Assembly (NCBI RefSeq): GCF_003574315.2
Contig: NZ_AP025739.1
Location: 930,001 to 994,000, forward strand
Length of the DNA stretch: 64,000 bases
Source: Capsulimonas corticalis
GTDB taxonomy: Bacteria > Armatimonadota > Armatimonadia > Armatimonadales > Capsulimonadaceae
Direction of reading: 5' to 3'
Part shown: one piece after another, positions 43,805 to 54,198 of the stretch
How the letters are laid out: each line of letters starts with the position of its first letter
Position numbering within the stretch: position 1 is the stretch's first letter
The notes under the pieces: model-generated
Database searches by the model: none
Seen by the model: only the letters and a program-made list of their open reading frames with translations
Told to the model about the DNA's origin: nothing
Program-made: the position numbers and the translations under genes

Positions 43805-44021
43805 TTCCCGATCTCCTCTATCTAAAAATCGTTCTCAAATCGTTTGCTGGCGTCGTGTTTGTATCGATATGCTACACGCAGGACATGAAAACGTTATGAA
43901 GACGCAAAAAGTTTTCTGAGGTTTCAGCGGCCGATTTCTCCGGGTAAATACCGTCGAATCTCCACGCCGACCGGCGTCGCGGGAGTCCATTTGTCACGTG
44001 TTATCCGGAAAGGAACGCCGC

Positions 44022-45161
44022 ATGGAACATGGCGTCGCTGCAGCTTGCCCGCTCGATTCCGCGCTCAAACCGGGATCGCTCGCGCCCGATTTTCGTCTCG
44101 CACACCCACGAAACGCCTCCCTTTCTCTTTCCGACTTGCGCGGCCAGCCCGTCGTCCTGGCGTTTTATCCGCCGGGCTGGGACCCGAGTCGCGGGGAGCA
44201 GATCGCGCAGTACAACAAGATCCTCACGCAACTGCCGAACCTGCACGCCGAGCTGATGGACTTCGCCGTCGACGGCGACTGGTATGACCTGCGCTTCGCC
44301 CGCGAGCAGATGCGCCTGCCCTTTCTCGCGAACCCCGCGCCACAGGCGGAGATCGCCCGTCTTTACGGCGCTGAAGGGTGCGAAGCGCTGTTCGTGATCG
44401 ACTCCGAAGGCAGAATCCAGTGGAGCTACCGCGCCCCCATCGGCGTGCCGCCCAGAGCCGAGGAGCTTGTGGAGGCGCTGCGGTCGATCGCGCCGCCCCT
44501 CAGAGAACAGATCGTCCCGGCGCAGGCTTCCCGAATGACGCTCACACGGCGCGACTTCATCGCCGCCACGCTCGCGACCGCGTTCGCCCTGACTCTCGGC
44601 GCGCGCGCCGCGCAGGCGGAGCCGGAAGCGGCGAAGATCGGCGCGAAGCCGATGGCGACCGCTCCGGCTTCCGCAGGCGGCGACACGATGCCGATCACGC
44701 TCAATGTGAACGGCGCGGCGCACGATCTCGCCATCGATCCACGCGCGACGCTGCTGGACGCCCTGCGCGAACGGATCGGCATGACGGGATCTAAGAAAGG
44801 CTGTGACCACGGCCAGTGCGGCGCCTGCACGGTGCTGGCGGATGGACGGCGCGTGCTTTCGTGCTTGTCCCTCGCGGTCGCGCAGCAGGGGAAAGCGATC
44901 ACGACCATTGAGGGGCTGGCGCAGGGCGAAACGCTGCACCCGATGCAGCAGGCGTTCCTCTCGCATGACGGCTTCCAGTGCGGCTACTGCACGCCGGGGC
45001 AGATCATGAGCGCCGTCGGGCTTCTCACCGAGCCGGTCGGCCCGGAAGACGCCGACGTGCGCGAAAACATGAGCGGCAATATCTGCCGCTGCGGCGCGTA
45101 TCCCAATATCGTCGCCGCCATTCAGGACGTACGAAAGGCGAACACGAATGCACCCGTTTAG
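44022..45161 (+). CDS. Molybdenum hydroxylase [2Fe-2S] subunit with N-terminal redoxin domain
   Basis: A 379-aa protein: residues about 15-165 form an AhpC/TSA-like redoxin domain ([34 protein letters not shown]), in which the peroxidatic Cys is missing. A twin-arginine motif ([20 protein letters not shown], about 172-191) follows, then a [2Fe-2S] subunit with cluster cysteines in [16 protein letters not shown] and a second set in CGYCTPGQ and [10 protein letters not shown]. The closest known layout is PaoA of periplasmic aldehyde oxidoreductase, in which the Tat signal is at the N-terminus. Here it is internal, after the redoxin domain. ATG 44022 has GGAAAGGAAC upstream. The FAD subunit gene overlaps the 3' end by 14 nt. 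Confidence 0.87.
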   Translation: MEHGVAAACPLDSALKPGSLAPDFRLAHPRNASLSLSDLRGQPVVLAFYPPGWDPSRGEQIAQYNKILTQLPNLHAELMDFAVDGDWYDLRFAREQMRLPFLANPAPQAEIARLYGAEGCEALFVIDSEGRIQWSYRAPIGVPPRAEELVEALRSIAPPLREQIVPAQASRMTLTRRDFIAATLATAFALTLGARAAQAEPEAAKIGAKPMATAPASAGGDTMPITLNVNGAAHDLAIDPRATLLDALRERIGMTGSKKGCDHGQCGACTVLADGRRVLSCLSLAVAQQGKAITTIEGLAQGETLHPMQQAFLSHDGFQCGYCTPGQIMSAVGLLTEPVGPEDADVRENMSGNICRCGAYPNIVAAIQDVRKANTNAPV

Positions 45162-46134
45162 CTACCGGCAGGCGAGCGACGAACAGGCGGCGATCGGCGC
45201 CGTGGGCCAGCCCGGCGCCATGTTTCTGGCCGGCGGAACGACCCTGATCGATTTGATGAAGCTGGACGTGCAGACGCCGTCCCAGCTCATCGATATCACG
45301 CCTCTCCCATTGACGAAAATCACGGAGTTGCCCGGCGGCGGCGTGAGTATCGGCGCGATGGTCCGCAACAGCGATCTGGCCCACAGCGAGCTGATCATGA
45401 CCCGCTATCCCGTGCTGAGCGAGGCTCTGCTCTCCGGCGCGTCGCCGCAATTACGCAACATGGCGACCACCGGGGGGAATTTACTCCAGCGCACGCGCTG
45501 CTACTACTTCCGGGATGTCACCACGCCCTGCAACAAGCGCGAGCCGGGCTCGGGCTGCTCGGCGATCGACGGCTATCACCGAATCCACGCCGTCTTGGGG
45601 ACGAGCAGACACTGCATCGCCACGCATCCCTCGGATATGTGCGTTGCCCTGACCGCGCTGGACGCCGTGATCTTGGCGCGCGGCGCCGGCGGCGAGCGTC
45701 GTATTCCCATCAATGACTTCTATCTTGTTCCCGGCGATCACCCGGAGCGGGAGAATGTGCTGGCGCCGGGCGAATTGATCACCGCCGTTGAGCTGCCCGC
45801 CATGCCCTTCGCCGCGCGCTCGCATTACCGCAAGGTGCGCGACCGGGCCTCCTACGCCTTCGCGCTGGCGTCGGCCGCCGTGGCTCTGGATATCCAGGGC
45901 GGCGCAATCCACGACGCGCGCGTGGCGCTCGGCGGCGTCGGAACCAAGCCCTGGCGTTCGCACGACGCCGAAAAGGCGCTGATCGGCAAGGCGCCCGGTC
46001 CCGACGCCTACCGAGCCGCCGCCGAGGCGGCGCTGCGCGGGGCGAAGCCGCACAAAGACAATGCGTTTAAAGTGGAGCTCGCGAAACGCACGCTCGTCCG
46101 GACGCTCACGATGACCGCGCAGAAGACGGTCTGA
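45148..46134 (+). CDS. Molybdenum hydroxylase FAD-binding subunit (PaoB/XDH medium-like)
   Basis: The 328-aa FAD subunit, passing electrons between the molybdenum and iron-sulfur subunits and FAD. FAD motifs visible: [16 protein letters not shown] (about 27-42) and [15 protein letters not shown] (about 109-123). The insert with [15 protein letters not shown] has the two cysteines that hold an extra [4Fe-4S] cluster in PaoB-type subunits. It overlaps the upstream gene by 14 nt and is part of the same operon. Confidence 0.9.
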   Translation: MHPFSYRQASDEQAAIGAVGQPGAMFLAGGTTLIDLMKLDVQTPSQLIDITPLPLTKITELPGGGVSIGAMVRNSDLAHSELIMTRYPVLSEALLSGASPQLRNMATTGGNLLQRTRCYYFRDVTTPCNKREPGSGCSAIDGYHRIHAVLGTSRHCIATHPSDMCVALTALDAVILARGAGGERRIPINDFYLVPGDHPERENVLAPGELITAVELPAMPFAARSHYRKVRDRASYAFALASAAVALDIQGGAIHDARVALGGVGTKPWRSHDAEKALIGKAPGPDAYRAAAEAALRGAKPHKDNAFKVELAKRTLVRTLTMTAQKTV

Positions 46135-46180
46135 CGAACGTCCCGGCGGGAGTTTGTTAAGATTTTGGAAGGATCGATTC

Positions 46181-48445
46181 ATGAACGACACCACGAACGC
46201 GGCCGGCGCTCCGATGGACACCGCCTCTGTCGGCAAGCCGATGGACCGCGTGGACGGGCGCCTTAAGGTCACCGGCGGCGCGAAGTACGCCGCCGAGTTT
46301 CCGCTTCCAAACCTGGCGCACGCCGTCATCATCACCAGCACGATCGCCAAAGGGCGCATTGCGAAGATGGACACGAGCGCGGCCGACGCCGCGCCGGGCG
46401 TCATCAAGATCCTGACGCCCATGAACGCCCCGCGCCTGCCGCACGATCCGAGCGCCGGCCCGGGCGGGGAATCTGGCAGCCCGCAAAACCGCAAGCTGAA
46501 CGTGCTGCAAAACGACAGCGTCAGCTACAACAACCAGCCCATCGGTCTCGCGATCGCGGAGACGCTGGAGCAGGCCATGCACGCGGCGGCGCTGGTTCAG
46601 GTGGAGTACGCCGAAGAGAAGCCTCTTCTAGACATGAAACGCGAGAAAACAAACGCGTATCAGCCCAAGTCGGCGAACCAGGAGCCGGCCGACACCCAGC
46701 GCGGCGATCTCCATGCGGGAAAGCGCGACGCGAGCAAGAGCGTCGAGCAAACATACACCACTCCGATGGAGAACCACAATCCCATGGAGCCGCACGCGAC
46801 GACGGCGGTTTGGGACGGCGACGACCATCTGACGGTGTATGACGCCACCCAGGGCGTGTTCGGCGTCCAAAGCGTGCTGTCGCATATCTTCGGCCTGCCC
46901 AAAACCAATGTCCGCTGCGTCTCCTACTTCGTCGGCGGCGGCTTCGGCAGCAAAGGGTCCGTGTGGTCGCACATTCCCCTCGCCGCGCTCGCGGCGAAAA
47001 CGATCCAGCGGCCGGTCAAGCTCTCGCTCACGCGGGCGCAGATGTTCGGCATGGTCGGCTATCGCCCGCAAACAGAGCAGCATCTGATGCTCGCGGCGAA
47101 GTCCGACGGCGCGATTACCGCCTCGCGCCACGCAAGCTGGTCTCAGACCTCCACGTTCGATGAGTTCGTGGAGCCGACCGCCGCCGCGACGCGGATTCTG
47201 TACGAAAGCCCGGCGCAGGAGACATCGCATCGCCTGATCCGCTTGAACTACGGCACGCCGACCTACATGCGCGCGCCCGGCGAGTCCTCAGGCACCTACG
47301 CCGTCGAGACGGCGATGGACGAACTGGCCTACGCGCTGAAGATGGACCCGATCCAATTGCGCCTGCGCAACTACGCCGAAGCCGATCCCGAAAGCAAGAA
47401 GCCCTGGTCGAGCAAGTCCCTGCGCGAGTGTTATCAAGTGGGCGCGGACAAATTTGCCTGGAGCCGCCGAACGCCGGAACCGCGCTCGATGCGCGCGCCG
47501 GACGGCCGGCTGCTCGGCCTGGGAATGGCGACCGCCACCTATCCCGCGCGCCGCAGCGCCGCGTCCGCCCTGGCCCGTCTGCTGCCCGACGGAACGGCGT
47601 ATGTCCAGGCCGGCACGCAGGACATCGGCACAGGAACCTACACAATCATGACCCAGATCGCCGCCGACGCGCTGGGCCTGCCCCCGGAGCGCGTCCGCTT
47701 CGAGCTGGGCGACACCGAGATGCCGGAAACACCGGTCTCCGGCGGCTCCCAGACAGCCGCCAGCACCGGCTCGGCGGTGAAACAGGCGGGAATGGACACG
47801 CGCGACCAGGCGATCCAGATCGCGATCGCCGACCCAGCGTCGCCGCTGCACGGTCTCACGGCGTCCGACATCGACGTAAAAAACGGCATGATGTTCGTCA
47901 AGAGCCAGCCGAACAAGGGCGAGACATACGCCGAGCTGATCGCCCGCCAGAAGCTGCCCAAGATCGAGGTCAAATCGCAAAGCAAGCCCGGCGCGGAGAA
48001 GGACCAGTACGCCATGCACTCCTTCGGCGCCGTATTCGTGGAGGCGCTCGTCGATCCGGACCTGTGCGAGGTTCGCCTGAACCGGGTCGTCGGCGCCTAT
48101 GATGTCGGGCGCATCTTGAACGCCAAAACCGCGCGCAGCCAGCTCATCGGCGGCGTGGTCTACGGCGTCGGCATGGCGCTGATGGAGCAGACCGTTCCCG
48201 ATCCGCGCACCGGGCGGATCGTCAACCGCGACCTGGCCGAATACCATGTCCCGATCAACGCCGATATCCCGGAGATCGACATCGAATTTATCAATCAGCC
48301 GGATACGATCTTCAACCCTATCGGGGCAAGGGGCGTCGGCGAAATCGGCATCACGGGTGTCGTCGCCGCCATCGGCAACGCCGTCTATCACGCCACGGGC
48401 GTCCGCGTGCGTGACCTTCCGATCACACTGGATAAACTGATTTGA
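46181..48445 (+). CDS. Molybdenum hydroxylase catalytic subunit (PaoC/XDH large-like)
   Basis: The 754-aa catalytic subunit binding molybdopterin (probably the cytosine dinucleotide form, given the MocA-like gene next door) and oxidising an aldehyde or heterocycle. Conserved blocks: GRLKVTGGAKYAAEF at the N-terminus, FVGGGFGSKG, RAPGESSGTYAVE, and the active-site loop GARGVGEIGITG with the base Glu. The mature length is near that of PaoC. No signal peptide is seen, so export would be by piggyback on the Tat partner. GGAAGGA precedes ATG 46181. The following gene overlaps its stop. Confidence 0.92.
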   Translation: MNDTTNAAGAPMDTASVGKPMDRVDGRLKVTGGAKYAAEFPLPNLAHAVIITSTIAKGRIAKMDTSAADAAPGVIKILTPMNAPRLPHDPSAGPGGESGSPQNRKLNVLQNDSVSYNNQPIGLAIAETLEQAMHAAALVQVEYAEEKPLLDMKREKTNAYQPKSANQEPADTQRGDLHAGKRDASKSVEQTYTTPMENHNPMEPHATTAVWDGDDHLTVYDATQGVFGVQSVLSHIFGLPKTNVRCVSYFVGGGFGSKGSVWSHIPLAALAAKTIQRPVKLSLTRAQMFGMVGYRPQTEQHLMLAAKSDGAITASRHASWSQTSTFDEFVEPTAAATRILYESPAQETSHRLIRLNYGTPTYMRAPGESSGTYAVETAMDELAYALKMDPIQLRLRNYAEADPESKKPWSSKSLRECYQVGADKFAWSRRTPEPRSMRAPDGRLLGLGMATATYPARRSAASALARLLPDGTAYVQAGTQDIGTGTYTIMTQIAADALGLPPERVRFELGDTEMPETPVSGGSQTAASTGSAVKQAGMDTRDQAIQIAIADPASPLHGLTASDIDVKNGMMFVKSQPNKGETYAELIARQKLPKIEVKSQSKPGAEKDQYAMHSFGAVFVEALVDPDLCEVRLNRVVGAYDVGRILNAKTARSQLIGGVVYGVGMALMEQTVPDPRTGRIVNRDLAEYHVPINADIPEIDIEFINQPDTIFNPIGARGVGEIGITGVVAAIGNAVYHATGVRVRDLPITLDKLI

Positions 48446-49062
48446 AAAACATCAACCCACCCATGGAAGCATCTATCGGCGTCGTGATCCTCGCGGCCGG
48501 CGGTTCGTCGCGCCTCGGCGAGCCCAAGCAGCTCGTCCCCTACCAGGGACGCACGCTCCTGCGCCACGCCGCCGAAACCGCCGCCGCCAGCGGCTGCCGT
48601 CCTATCATCGCCGTCCTCGGCGCGAACGCGGGCGCCCTGCGCGCCGAGCTCGCGGGCCTGCCCGTCTGGGCCGTCGAAAACGAAGATTGGGAATCCGGCA
48701 TGGGAAGCAGCATCGCCGCCGGCGTGCAGCCCCTGACCGACCTGAACCATCTCGACGGCGCGATCATCCTGCTCGCCGACCAGCCCCTCATCAGCCCGGA
48801 GTTTTTGCGCGAACTCGTCTTCCAATTTGAAGAAACACTCGCGCCCATCGTCGCATCCGAGTACGACGGAACCCTCGGCGTTCCCGCCCTCTTCGCCGAA
48901 ACACTCTTCCCGGAACTTCTGGCGTTAGATGGCGCGGGCGGCGCCAAACAATTGATTCAGCAGTACCGCAGCCGCGCGGCCAGCGTGGCGTTCGAAGGGG
49001 GATCGGTGGATATCGATACGCCCGAAGACGTGGAAGTGCTGTACCGGATGGCGGCGGGGTAG
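48442..49062 (+). CDS. MocA-like molybdenum cofactor cytidylyltransferase
   Basis: A 206-aa nucleotidyltransferase. The signature LAAGGSSRLGEPKQLVPYQG (residues about 17-36) is the GT-A-like loop that binds the nucleotide, and LADQPLIS is the metal-binding block. In MocA/NTP_transf_3 proteins this links CTP to molybdopterin, giving MCD for the XDH-family catalytic subunit. TTG 48442 overlaps the upstream stop (TTGA), which favours coupling; ATG 48463 is the alternative. Confidence 0.85.
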   Translation: MKNINPPMEASIGVVILAAGGSSRLGEPKQLVPYQGRTLLRHAAETAAASGCRPIIAVLGANAGALRAELAGLPVWAVENEDWESGMGSSIAAGVQPLTDLNHLDGAIILLADQPLISPEFLRELVFQFEETLAPIVASEYDGTLGVPALFAETLFPELLALDGAGGAKQLIQQYRSRAASVAFEGGSVDIDTPEDVEVLYRMAAG

Positions 49063-49091
49063 CGGGGCGGTCCCTATTCCCAAACAAAACC

Positions 49092-50267
49092 ATGAAAGAA
49101 CTACAATCTATCCTCTCCGCATATCGCGACATCACCCGCGTCGCGGCGCCGGCCGCGCTCGCCACGGTCGTCAAGACTGAAGGCAGCGCTTATCGTCGTC
49201 CCGGCGCGCGAATGCTGGTGCGTGACGATGGATCGCGCGTCGGCGCGATCAGCGGCGGATGCCTGGAGGCCGATGTCGTGGAGCGGGCGAAGCAAGTCAT
49301 AGCGACGGGAGTTTCGCAGTTTGTGCGATACGACGCGCGCGGCTCGAACGGAGATCTGATCTTTGAAGCGGGATGCGATGGGGCGATTGGGATTCTGATC
49401 GAGCCGATCGACCGCGCCGCGCGGGCTCTGGACTATATCGCGCACTGTATGGACGCGCGGAAGTCAGGCGCGATGGCGACGGTCTTTCAAGCCGGCGGCG
49501 AGTGGAGCGAGACCATCGGCGCGCGCGTCACCGTCGATTCGGATGGGGTGATCTCCAGCGATATCGACGACCCCGAACTCGTATTGGCGATCCAGTACAA
49601 CGCATGGGAGGCCATGAAGGACGGCGTACGGCGCACCTGCGTCCATGAAACGCCGAAGGGCGTTCAGGAGATTTTGATCGAGCCGATCGAGCCGCCGGTG
49701 GCGCTGGTAATCTGCGGCGCCGCGCCGGGGTCCATTCCGCTCGCGCGCCTCGCCGCGCAGATGGGATGGCGCGTCACCATCGCCGACACGCGCGCGGATA
49801 CGATCGACCCGGAAACCGTCCCCGACGCAGCCCTCGTCACCGCGCCACGCCTCAATCTTCTGAACGCCGTAACCATCGATGCGCGGACCGCCGCCGTGGT
49901 GATGACGCACAACTACGAATGGGATTTAGCGCTGCTCACGCATCTGCTCCCCTCGCCCGCGCGATATGTCGGGCTGCTGGGATCGCGGAAACGCGCTGCG
50001 CGCGTTTCCGGCGATCTGCTGGACGCGCGCCTCGCGCTGACATCACGGCAGCAAGACCGCTTTCACAGCCCGGCGGGACTGGACATCGGCTCCGAAACGC
50101 CCGAAGAGATCGCCCTCTCCATCATCGCCGAAATCCAAGCCGCGATGTCCGACCGCGCGGGCGGAGCCCTGCGCGACCGGCGCGAACCGATCCACTCCTT
50201 TGAGACGAAAGGCGAATTATTGGTTGCCAACCGGCCCGCCGGACAAGATCATGCTTGCGCCAGATAG
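49092..50267 (+). CDS. XdhC-family molybdenum hydroxylase maturation protein
   Basis: A 391-aa protein required to load sulfurated molybdenum cofactor on the catalytic subunit. The XdhC/CoxI N-terminal domain shows TVVKTEGSAYRRPGARMLV and GAISGGCLEADV (about 40-65); the Rossmann C-terminal domain begins ALVICGAAPGSIPLARLAAQ (about 205-224) and later has VMTHNYEWDLALLTHLL and YVGLLGSRKR. It ends the five-gene operon with a complete set of structural and accessory genes. Confidence 0.9.
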   Translation: MKELQSILSAYRDITRVAAPAALATVVKTEGSAYRRPGARMLVRDDGSRVGAISGGCLEADVVERAKQVIATGVSQFVRYDARGSNGDLIFEAGCDGAIGILIEPIDRAARALDYIAHCMDARKSGAMATVFQAGGEWSETIGARVTVDSDGVISSDIDDPELVLAIQYNAWEAMKDGVRRTCVHETPKGVQEILIEPIEPPVALVICGAAPGSIPLARLAAQMGWRVTIADTRADTIDPETVPDAALVTAPRLNLLNAVTIDARTAAVVMTHNYEWDLALLTHLLPSPARYVGLLGSRKRAARVSGDLLDARLALTSRQQDRFHSPAGLDIGSETPEEIALSIIAEIQAAMSDRAGGALRDRREPIHSFETKGELLVANRPAGQDHACAR

Positions 50268-50285
50268 GCGCGCCATCATCGACGA

Positions 50286-51983
50286 TTATGGCTTCGGAAA
50301 CCACAACTCGTCGTCTTTGACGGAAGGATCGTCCGGGTTAAAGTAGCGATCCTGCCATTTATCAATCCGTTTGAGACCCGAGAACGCATTTGTCCCGAAC
50401 TTGTCGATAATAAAACGGAAGCGATAGTGATCGTAGACATCAAGGATATTGACCGCATATGCTCGCGCCAGCTCCTGATGCCCACGGACAATCAGGAGGT
50501 TCTCATCGTTGTTGTAAGATGCTCGGAAGCCATGGTTATGACTGCCTGTCACTACCACGCACTCCGGCGACATCGGATCGATCACGACGATCTTACTGTG
50601 TATGATCGCGTGGGCTTCCGGTCCTGACTTCAATAATTCCTGCTGCCAGAAGGCGAACTGATCGTTGATCGCGCTTGCGGCGGCCACCCGGACGTCGTCG
50701 CCGCCACGATGCGTGAGCGTGGTGGTAAAATCGCCGACCGCCTTAGGATCGGTCACAGCGCCGCGCACGAATAGCTGGGGGTTATTGTTCAAACACGTCG
50801 CGGCAAACCCTACCACACTGGGCGTTCCCGGCTGAAACTCAAGAAACAAAATGGCGTGTTTCGCCAGAGACATCAGGTGAAACACTTCATCCAAATCCGG
50901 CGGCGTTGCTTCATCGTCTCCAGGGCGCGACGCTCGCGCACGCGGCGTATTCGGCGAAAACCACAGTGTGGCGAAACCGCCGTCAATCGGCAGGTCACGG
51001 ACTCCAGGCTGTGCATTGCTGTTTCGAAACTCCGGGCTCTGGCGAGCGTTATTGTCGAGAGTGTCTGCTTTGAGACGGTTCCAATAATCGAAGTAAGCTG
51101 CGGCAAGATCGCTATTTTCGACGACAAGCGCATTGTTCGACTGAGCGCAAAGGCCGGTGTCTGTCCAGTTGGTGCTGCCAAGCAATACAGCCTGTGGCTT
51201 CCCATCCTTATCGATATAGATTACGAACTTATTGTGACCGATATGTCCGCTCGGCACGAAGCGATCGATGATATCGATGCCTTCTTTTGCGTGCAGATCT
51301 TGTCGCGCTCCTCGATTAGTCGCATCGTTCGGCGCGGTATCGGAGAGGATCAGATGCAGATTGGGTTCATCCAGAAGCATCGCCAGCAGCTCGGTGTCGT
51401 TGAGTTCATAAAGAGCGGCGAAGCATGAGCCGCCCTCATCTGCGGCGCGCTTGAGCAATAACTCCAATCCTTCGATGATCTGCCCAGCCAGAGAAATGCG
51501 CAGCGGGCTGCCGGGCTGATCGATACGGTCTTTCAGCACGGCGAAGTTAGGCGCTCCGCTGGGTCCGGCGGGCAAAGCATGGGCGAGGGATTGTGTCGAA
51601 AGGATACCGAGGTTAAAGTAGGTTCGAAAGCTGCCGCGAAGCGGCGTCAGGGTTACGAGATTGGTTTCAACCGCTTGATCTTCCGCAGGCGTCAGTGCGC
51701 CGGGCTCCCCAACCATCGGGACAACGCGGTAAGTGTAGGAGAAGCCGCGCGCGGCGGTCAAGTCGCGCCACTCGAACTTTTGAACCGGCCATTCGTCAGT
51801 TGAGTGCTGGGTCCAAGCCGGGTTGCTATCGCCTTCGAATCCCACCCAAGCCGGCAGAGTCACCCATATCCCGTCTCCTTGCTTGCGCTGAACGGAAAAT
51901 CCCAGGCATTGCGGGATCTTGTTCTCATACCGCCAAACGATTTGCGCGACACTATTGTTCGCGAGAGCGATTGCCTTGGGCAT
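50286..51983 (-). CDS. Phospholipase D-like phosphodiesterase
   Basis: A 565-aa protein with two HKD-type motifs: HNKFVIYIDKDGKPQAVLLG with STNWT (about 250-275) and HSKIVVIDPM with TGSHNH (about 463-485). An N-terminal fibronectin-like domain (about 10-110, with WRYENKIPQCLGFSVQRK and YTYRVVPMVG) precedes them. No signal peptide or TM. It may cut lipids or nucleic acids, or act in interbacterial or phage defence as many stand-alone PLD proteins do. Start at ATG 51983 is supported by GGAGGAG; an ATG 5 codons earlier overlaps that site. It is alone on its strand. Confidence 0.85.
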   Translation of the reverse strand: MPKAIALANNSVAQIVWRYENKIPQCLGFSVQRKQGDGIWVTLPAWVGFEGDSNPAWTQHSTDEWPVQKFEWRDLTAARGFSYTYRVVPMVGEPGALTPAEDQAVETNLVTLTPLRGSFRTYFNLGILSTQSLAHALPAGPSGAPNFAVLKDRIDQPGSPLRISLAGQIIEGLELLLKRAADEGGSCFAALYELNDTELLAMLLDEPNLHLILSDTAPNDATNRGARQDLHAKEGIDIIDRFVPSGHIGHNKFVIYIDKDGKPQAVLLGSTNWTDTGLCAQSNNALVVENSDLAAAYFDYWNRLKADTLDNNARQSPEFRNSNAQPGVRDLPIDGGFATLWFSPNTPRARASRPGDDEATPPDLDEVFHLMSLAKHAILFLEFQPGTPSVVGFAATCLNNNPQLFVRGAVTDPKAVGDFTTTLTHRGGDDVRVAAASAINDQFAFWQQELLKSGPEAHAIIHSKIVVIDPMSPECVVVTGSHNHGFRASYNNDENLLIVRGHQELARAYAVNILDVYDHYRFRFIIDKFGTNAFSGLKRIDKWQDRYFNPDDPSVKDDELWFPKP

Positions 51984-52140
51984 TTGCGTCTCCTCCATTG
52001 AGACCAGAAGAATATCGGAATCTGTTTGTCAGGATAGTGCAGATTAGCCGTTCCCTTTACTTGCAGCATCGTAGCCAGCGTCAGCAATAAGTATGCCAAT
52101 CTCTCATAACCGAGAGGCGCGAATCTCCGTCAATATGTCC

Positions 52141-52146
52141 TATAAT
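52141..52146 (+). promoter_or_regulatory. -10 element upstream of the LOG gene
   Basis: A perfect TATAAT about 35 nt before ATG 52180, without a convincing -35. Confidence 0.4.
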
Positions 52147-52179
52147 AAATGAGAGATCTTTGTACGGCTAAAGACGACC

Positions 52180-52767
52180 ATGAACAGCATTTGTGTTTTC
52201 TGCGGATCCAATGAAGGAGCGCGGCCGGAGTACCGGCAGGCGGCGACGGCGCTTGGGCGGCTGCTGGCGCGGCGTGGGCAGACGCTGGTTTATGGCGGCG
52301 CGGATGTGGGGCTGATGGGCGCGGTCGCGGACGCCGCGCTGGCGGAGGGCGGGCGTGTGGTCGGCGTCATTCCTCACTCGCTGGTCGCCAAGGAGATCGC
52401 GCACAAAGGGCTGACGGAGCTCCATACCGTCGGCACGCTGCATGAGCGCAAAGTGATGATGGCGGAGATGTCCGACGCCTTTATCTCCTTGCCCGGCGGA
52501 TACGGCACGCTGGATGAGATGTTCGAGATGCTCACCTGGAGCCAGATTGGAACGCATCTCAAGCCTTCGGGCCTGCTCAATATCGCCCGCTATTTCGATC
52601 CCCTGCTCGCGCTCCTGGACCACGCCGTTGCGGAGCGTTTCCTGCACGCCAAGCATCGCGCCATGCTGCTGACGGACGCCGATCCGGCCCGTCTGCTCGA
52701 TCTCCTCGCGGCGAACCCGCCCGGGCATTATGACAAGTGGATCGACCGTAAACCCGGCGCGGAATAA
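52180..52767 (+). CDS. LOG-family nucleoside 5'-monophosphate phosphoribohydrolase
   Basis: The 195-aa protein has the Rossmann fold of the family (TIGR00730). Signatures: [12 protein letters not shown] at the N-terminus, [39 protein letters not shown], and the catalytic [20 protein letters not shown]. Plant members make active cytokinins; bacterial ones may cut purine nucleotides (PpnN-like) or have unknown roles. The full set of key residues (Arg in HERK, Glu in TLDE) is kept. Confidence 0.92.
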   Translation: MNSICVFCGSNEGARPEYRQAATALGRLLARRGQTLVYGGADVGLMGAVADAALAEGGRVVGVIPHSLVAKEIAHKGLTELHTVGTLHERKVMMAEMSDAFISLPGGYGTLDEMFEMLTWSQIGTHLKPSGLLNIARYFDPLLALLDHAVAERFLHAKHRAMLLTDADPARLLDLLAANPPGHYDKWIDRKPGAE

Positions 52768-52878
52768 ATCCATGGGCAAACCATCTCATCGTCGAGTTCA
52801 GAATTCTGGATGACATGGGTAACATCTTAGCAGTCAATTTCTTACGCTCTTTCAATTTGCAGGAAGGCCCTTTTTTCT

Positions 52879-54198
52879 TTGGCTACGCCGTTCAATCGCG
52901 CAGATATCGCCGACGCCGTCATCTCGAGCATGACGGAAGGATTGATGGTTGGCGACGCCGCCGGGAATATCCTCGATATGAACCCGGTGTCGCTTCGTTT
53001 GCATGGCTTTCCGAGTGTCGCGGAGGCAAGACGGCATCTGCGAGAGTTTCCGGATACGTTTGAGTTCTGGAGCACGGACGGGCGCTTTATCCCCGTGGAC
53101 GAATGGCCGCTGGCCCGCGCCCTCGCCGGAGAACGTTTCACGGATTGCGTGATCGATGTCCGGCGCACCGACACCGGCCTTCAGCGCTGGATCAATTACG
53201 GCGGCGCTCCGGTTCTGGATGAGGCCGGCCGTTTGGAGTACGTCGTGCTGACCGCGCGCGACATCACGGCTCAGAGGGAAACGGAGCGCGCGCTCCAGGC
53301 GAGCGAGCTGCGCCGGCGCCAGGCGCAGGAGAGCGTCACGACCATTCTGGAATCCATCAGCGACGCTTTCTTTGGGCTGGATCGCAAATGGCGCTTCACC
53401 TATTTGAATCCGCAGACCGAGCCGCTGCTCCAGCGCCGGCGCGCGGATCTTCTGGGAAAGAACGTTTGGGATGAGTTTCCAGCGGCGGTGGGAAGTGATT
53501 TTTATAAGCAGTACCATCGCGCGATGGGCAAAAACATCGCAGTCGAGTTTACCGAGTTTTATTCTCCGCTGAATAAATGGTTCGAAGTGCACGCTTATCC
53601 CACCTCGGAGGGTCTGGGCGTGTACTTCCGGGATGTATCGCAGCAATTGCTTTTGAAGGCGCAGCAGCAGGAAGCCGCCGGGCGCCAGCGCGCTTTTGTG
53701 CGGGATGTGCTGGCGAGCGTCACCGATGGCCGCTTGCGTCTGTGCGAAACATCGGCGGAGCTGCCCGACCCGATCGGCGGATCGGGCGACTGGATTCCTC
53801 TGCTGCCGGCGAGCGGCATGCGGCGGCTGCGCGATGGGGTCAAGGAAGCCGTGCGCGTGTCGGGCTTCGGCGACGACCGCGGCGACAATCTGGCGACGGC
53901 GGCCAGCGAGGCGGCGATGAACGCGATCGTCCACGCCGGCGATGGATTGGGCCGGGTCTGCCGGAACGACGACCGCGTGCAGGTATGGGTCGTCGATCAG
54001 GGCCAGGGAATTGCGGTCGAGCATCTGCCGCGCGCCACGCTGGAAAAGGGATACACGACGGCCGGAACGCTGGGCCAGGGGTTCAAATTGATGCTTGCGT
54101 CGGTGGATCGCCTCTGGCTGCTAACGGGATCCACCGGAACCACGATCGTGATGGAGCAGGACCGGATCCGCCCCGGCGCGAGATGGCTTGCGGGATAG
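52879..54198 (+). CDS. PAS-PAS-HATPase protein (RsbW/RsbT-like serine kinase type)
   Basis: A 439-aa cytoplasmic protein with a TTG start. Two PAS domains (about 10-135 and 150-265: NILDMNPVSLRLHGF, and SISDAFFGLDRKWRFTYLNPQT) precede a GHKL ATPase domain of the anti-sigma kinase type (about 280-435): N box AASEAAMNAIVHAGDG, G1 VWVVDQGQGIAV and G2 GTLGQGFKLMLASVD. There is no His phosphoacceptor domain, so it is not a classic sensor histidine kinase. Next to the PP2C-type phosphatase gene, it fits a partner-switch kinase. No STAS antagonist lies in the window. Confidence 0.85.
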   Translation: MATPFNRADIADAVISSMTEGLMVGDAAGNILDMNPVSLRLHGFPSVAEARRHLREFPDTFEFWSTDGRFIPVDEWPLARALAGERFTDCVIDVRRTDTGLQRWINYGGAPVLDEAGRLEYVVLTARDITAQRETERALQASELRRRQAQESVTTILESISDAFFGLDRKWRFTYLNPQTEPLLQRRRADLLGKNVWDEFPAAVGSDFYKQYHRAMGKNIAVEFTEFYSPLNKWFEVHAYPTSEGLGVYFRDVSQQLLLKAQQQEAAGRQRAFVRDVLASVTDGRLRLCETSAELPDPIGGSGDWIPLLPASGMRRLRDGVKEAVRVSGFGDDRGDNLATAASEAAMNAIVHAGDGLGRVCRNDDRVQVWVVDQGQGIAVEHLPRATLEKGYTTAGTLGQGFKLMLASVDRLWLLTGSTGTTIVMEQDRIRPGARWLAG

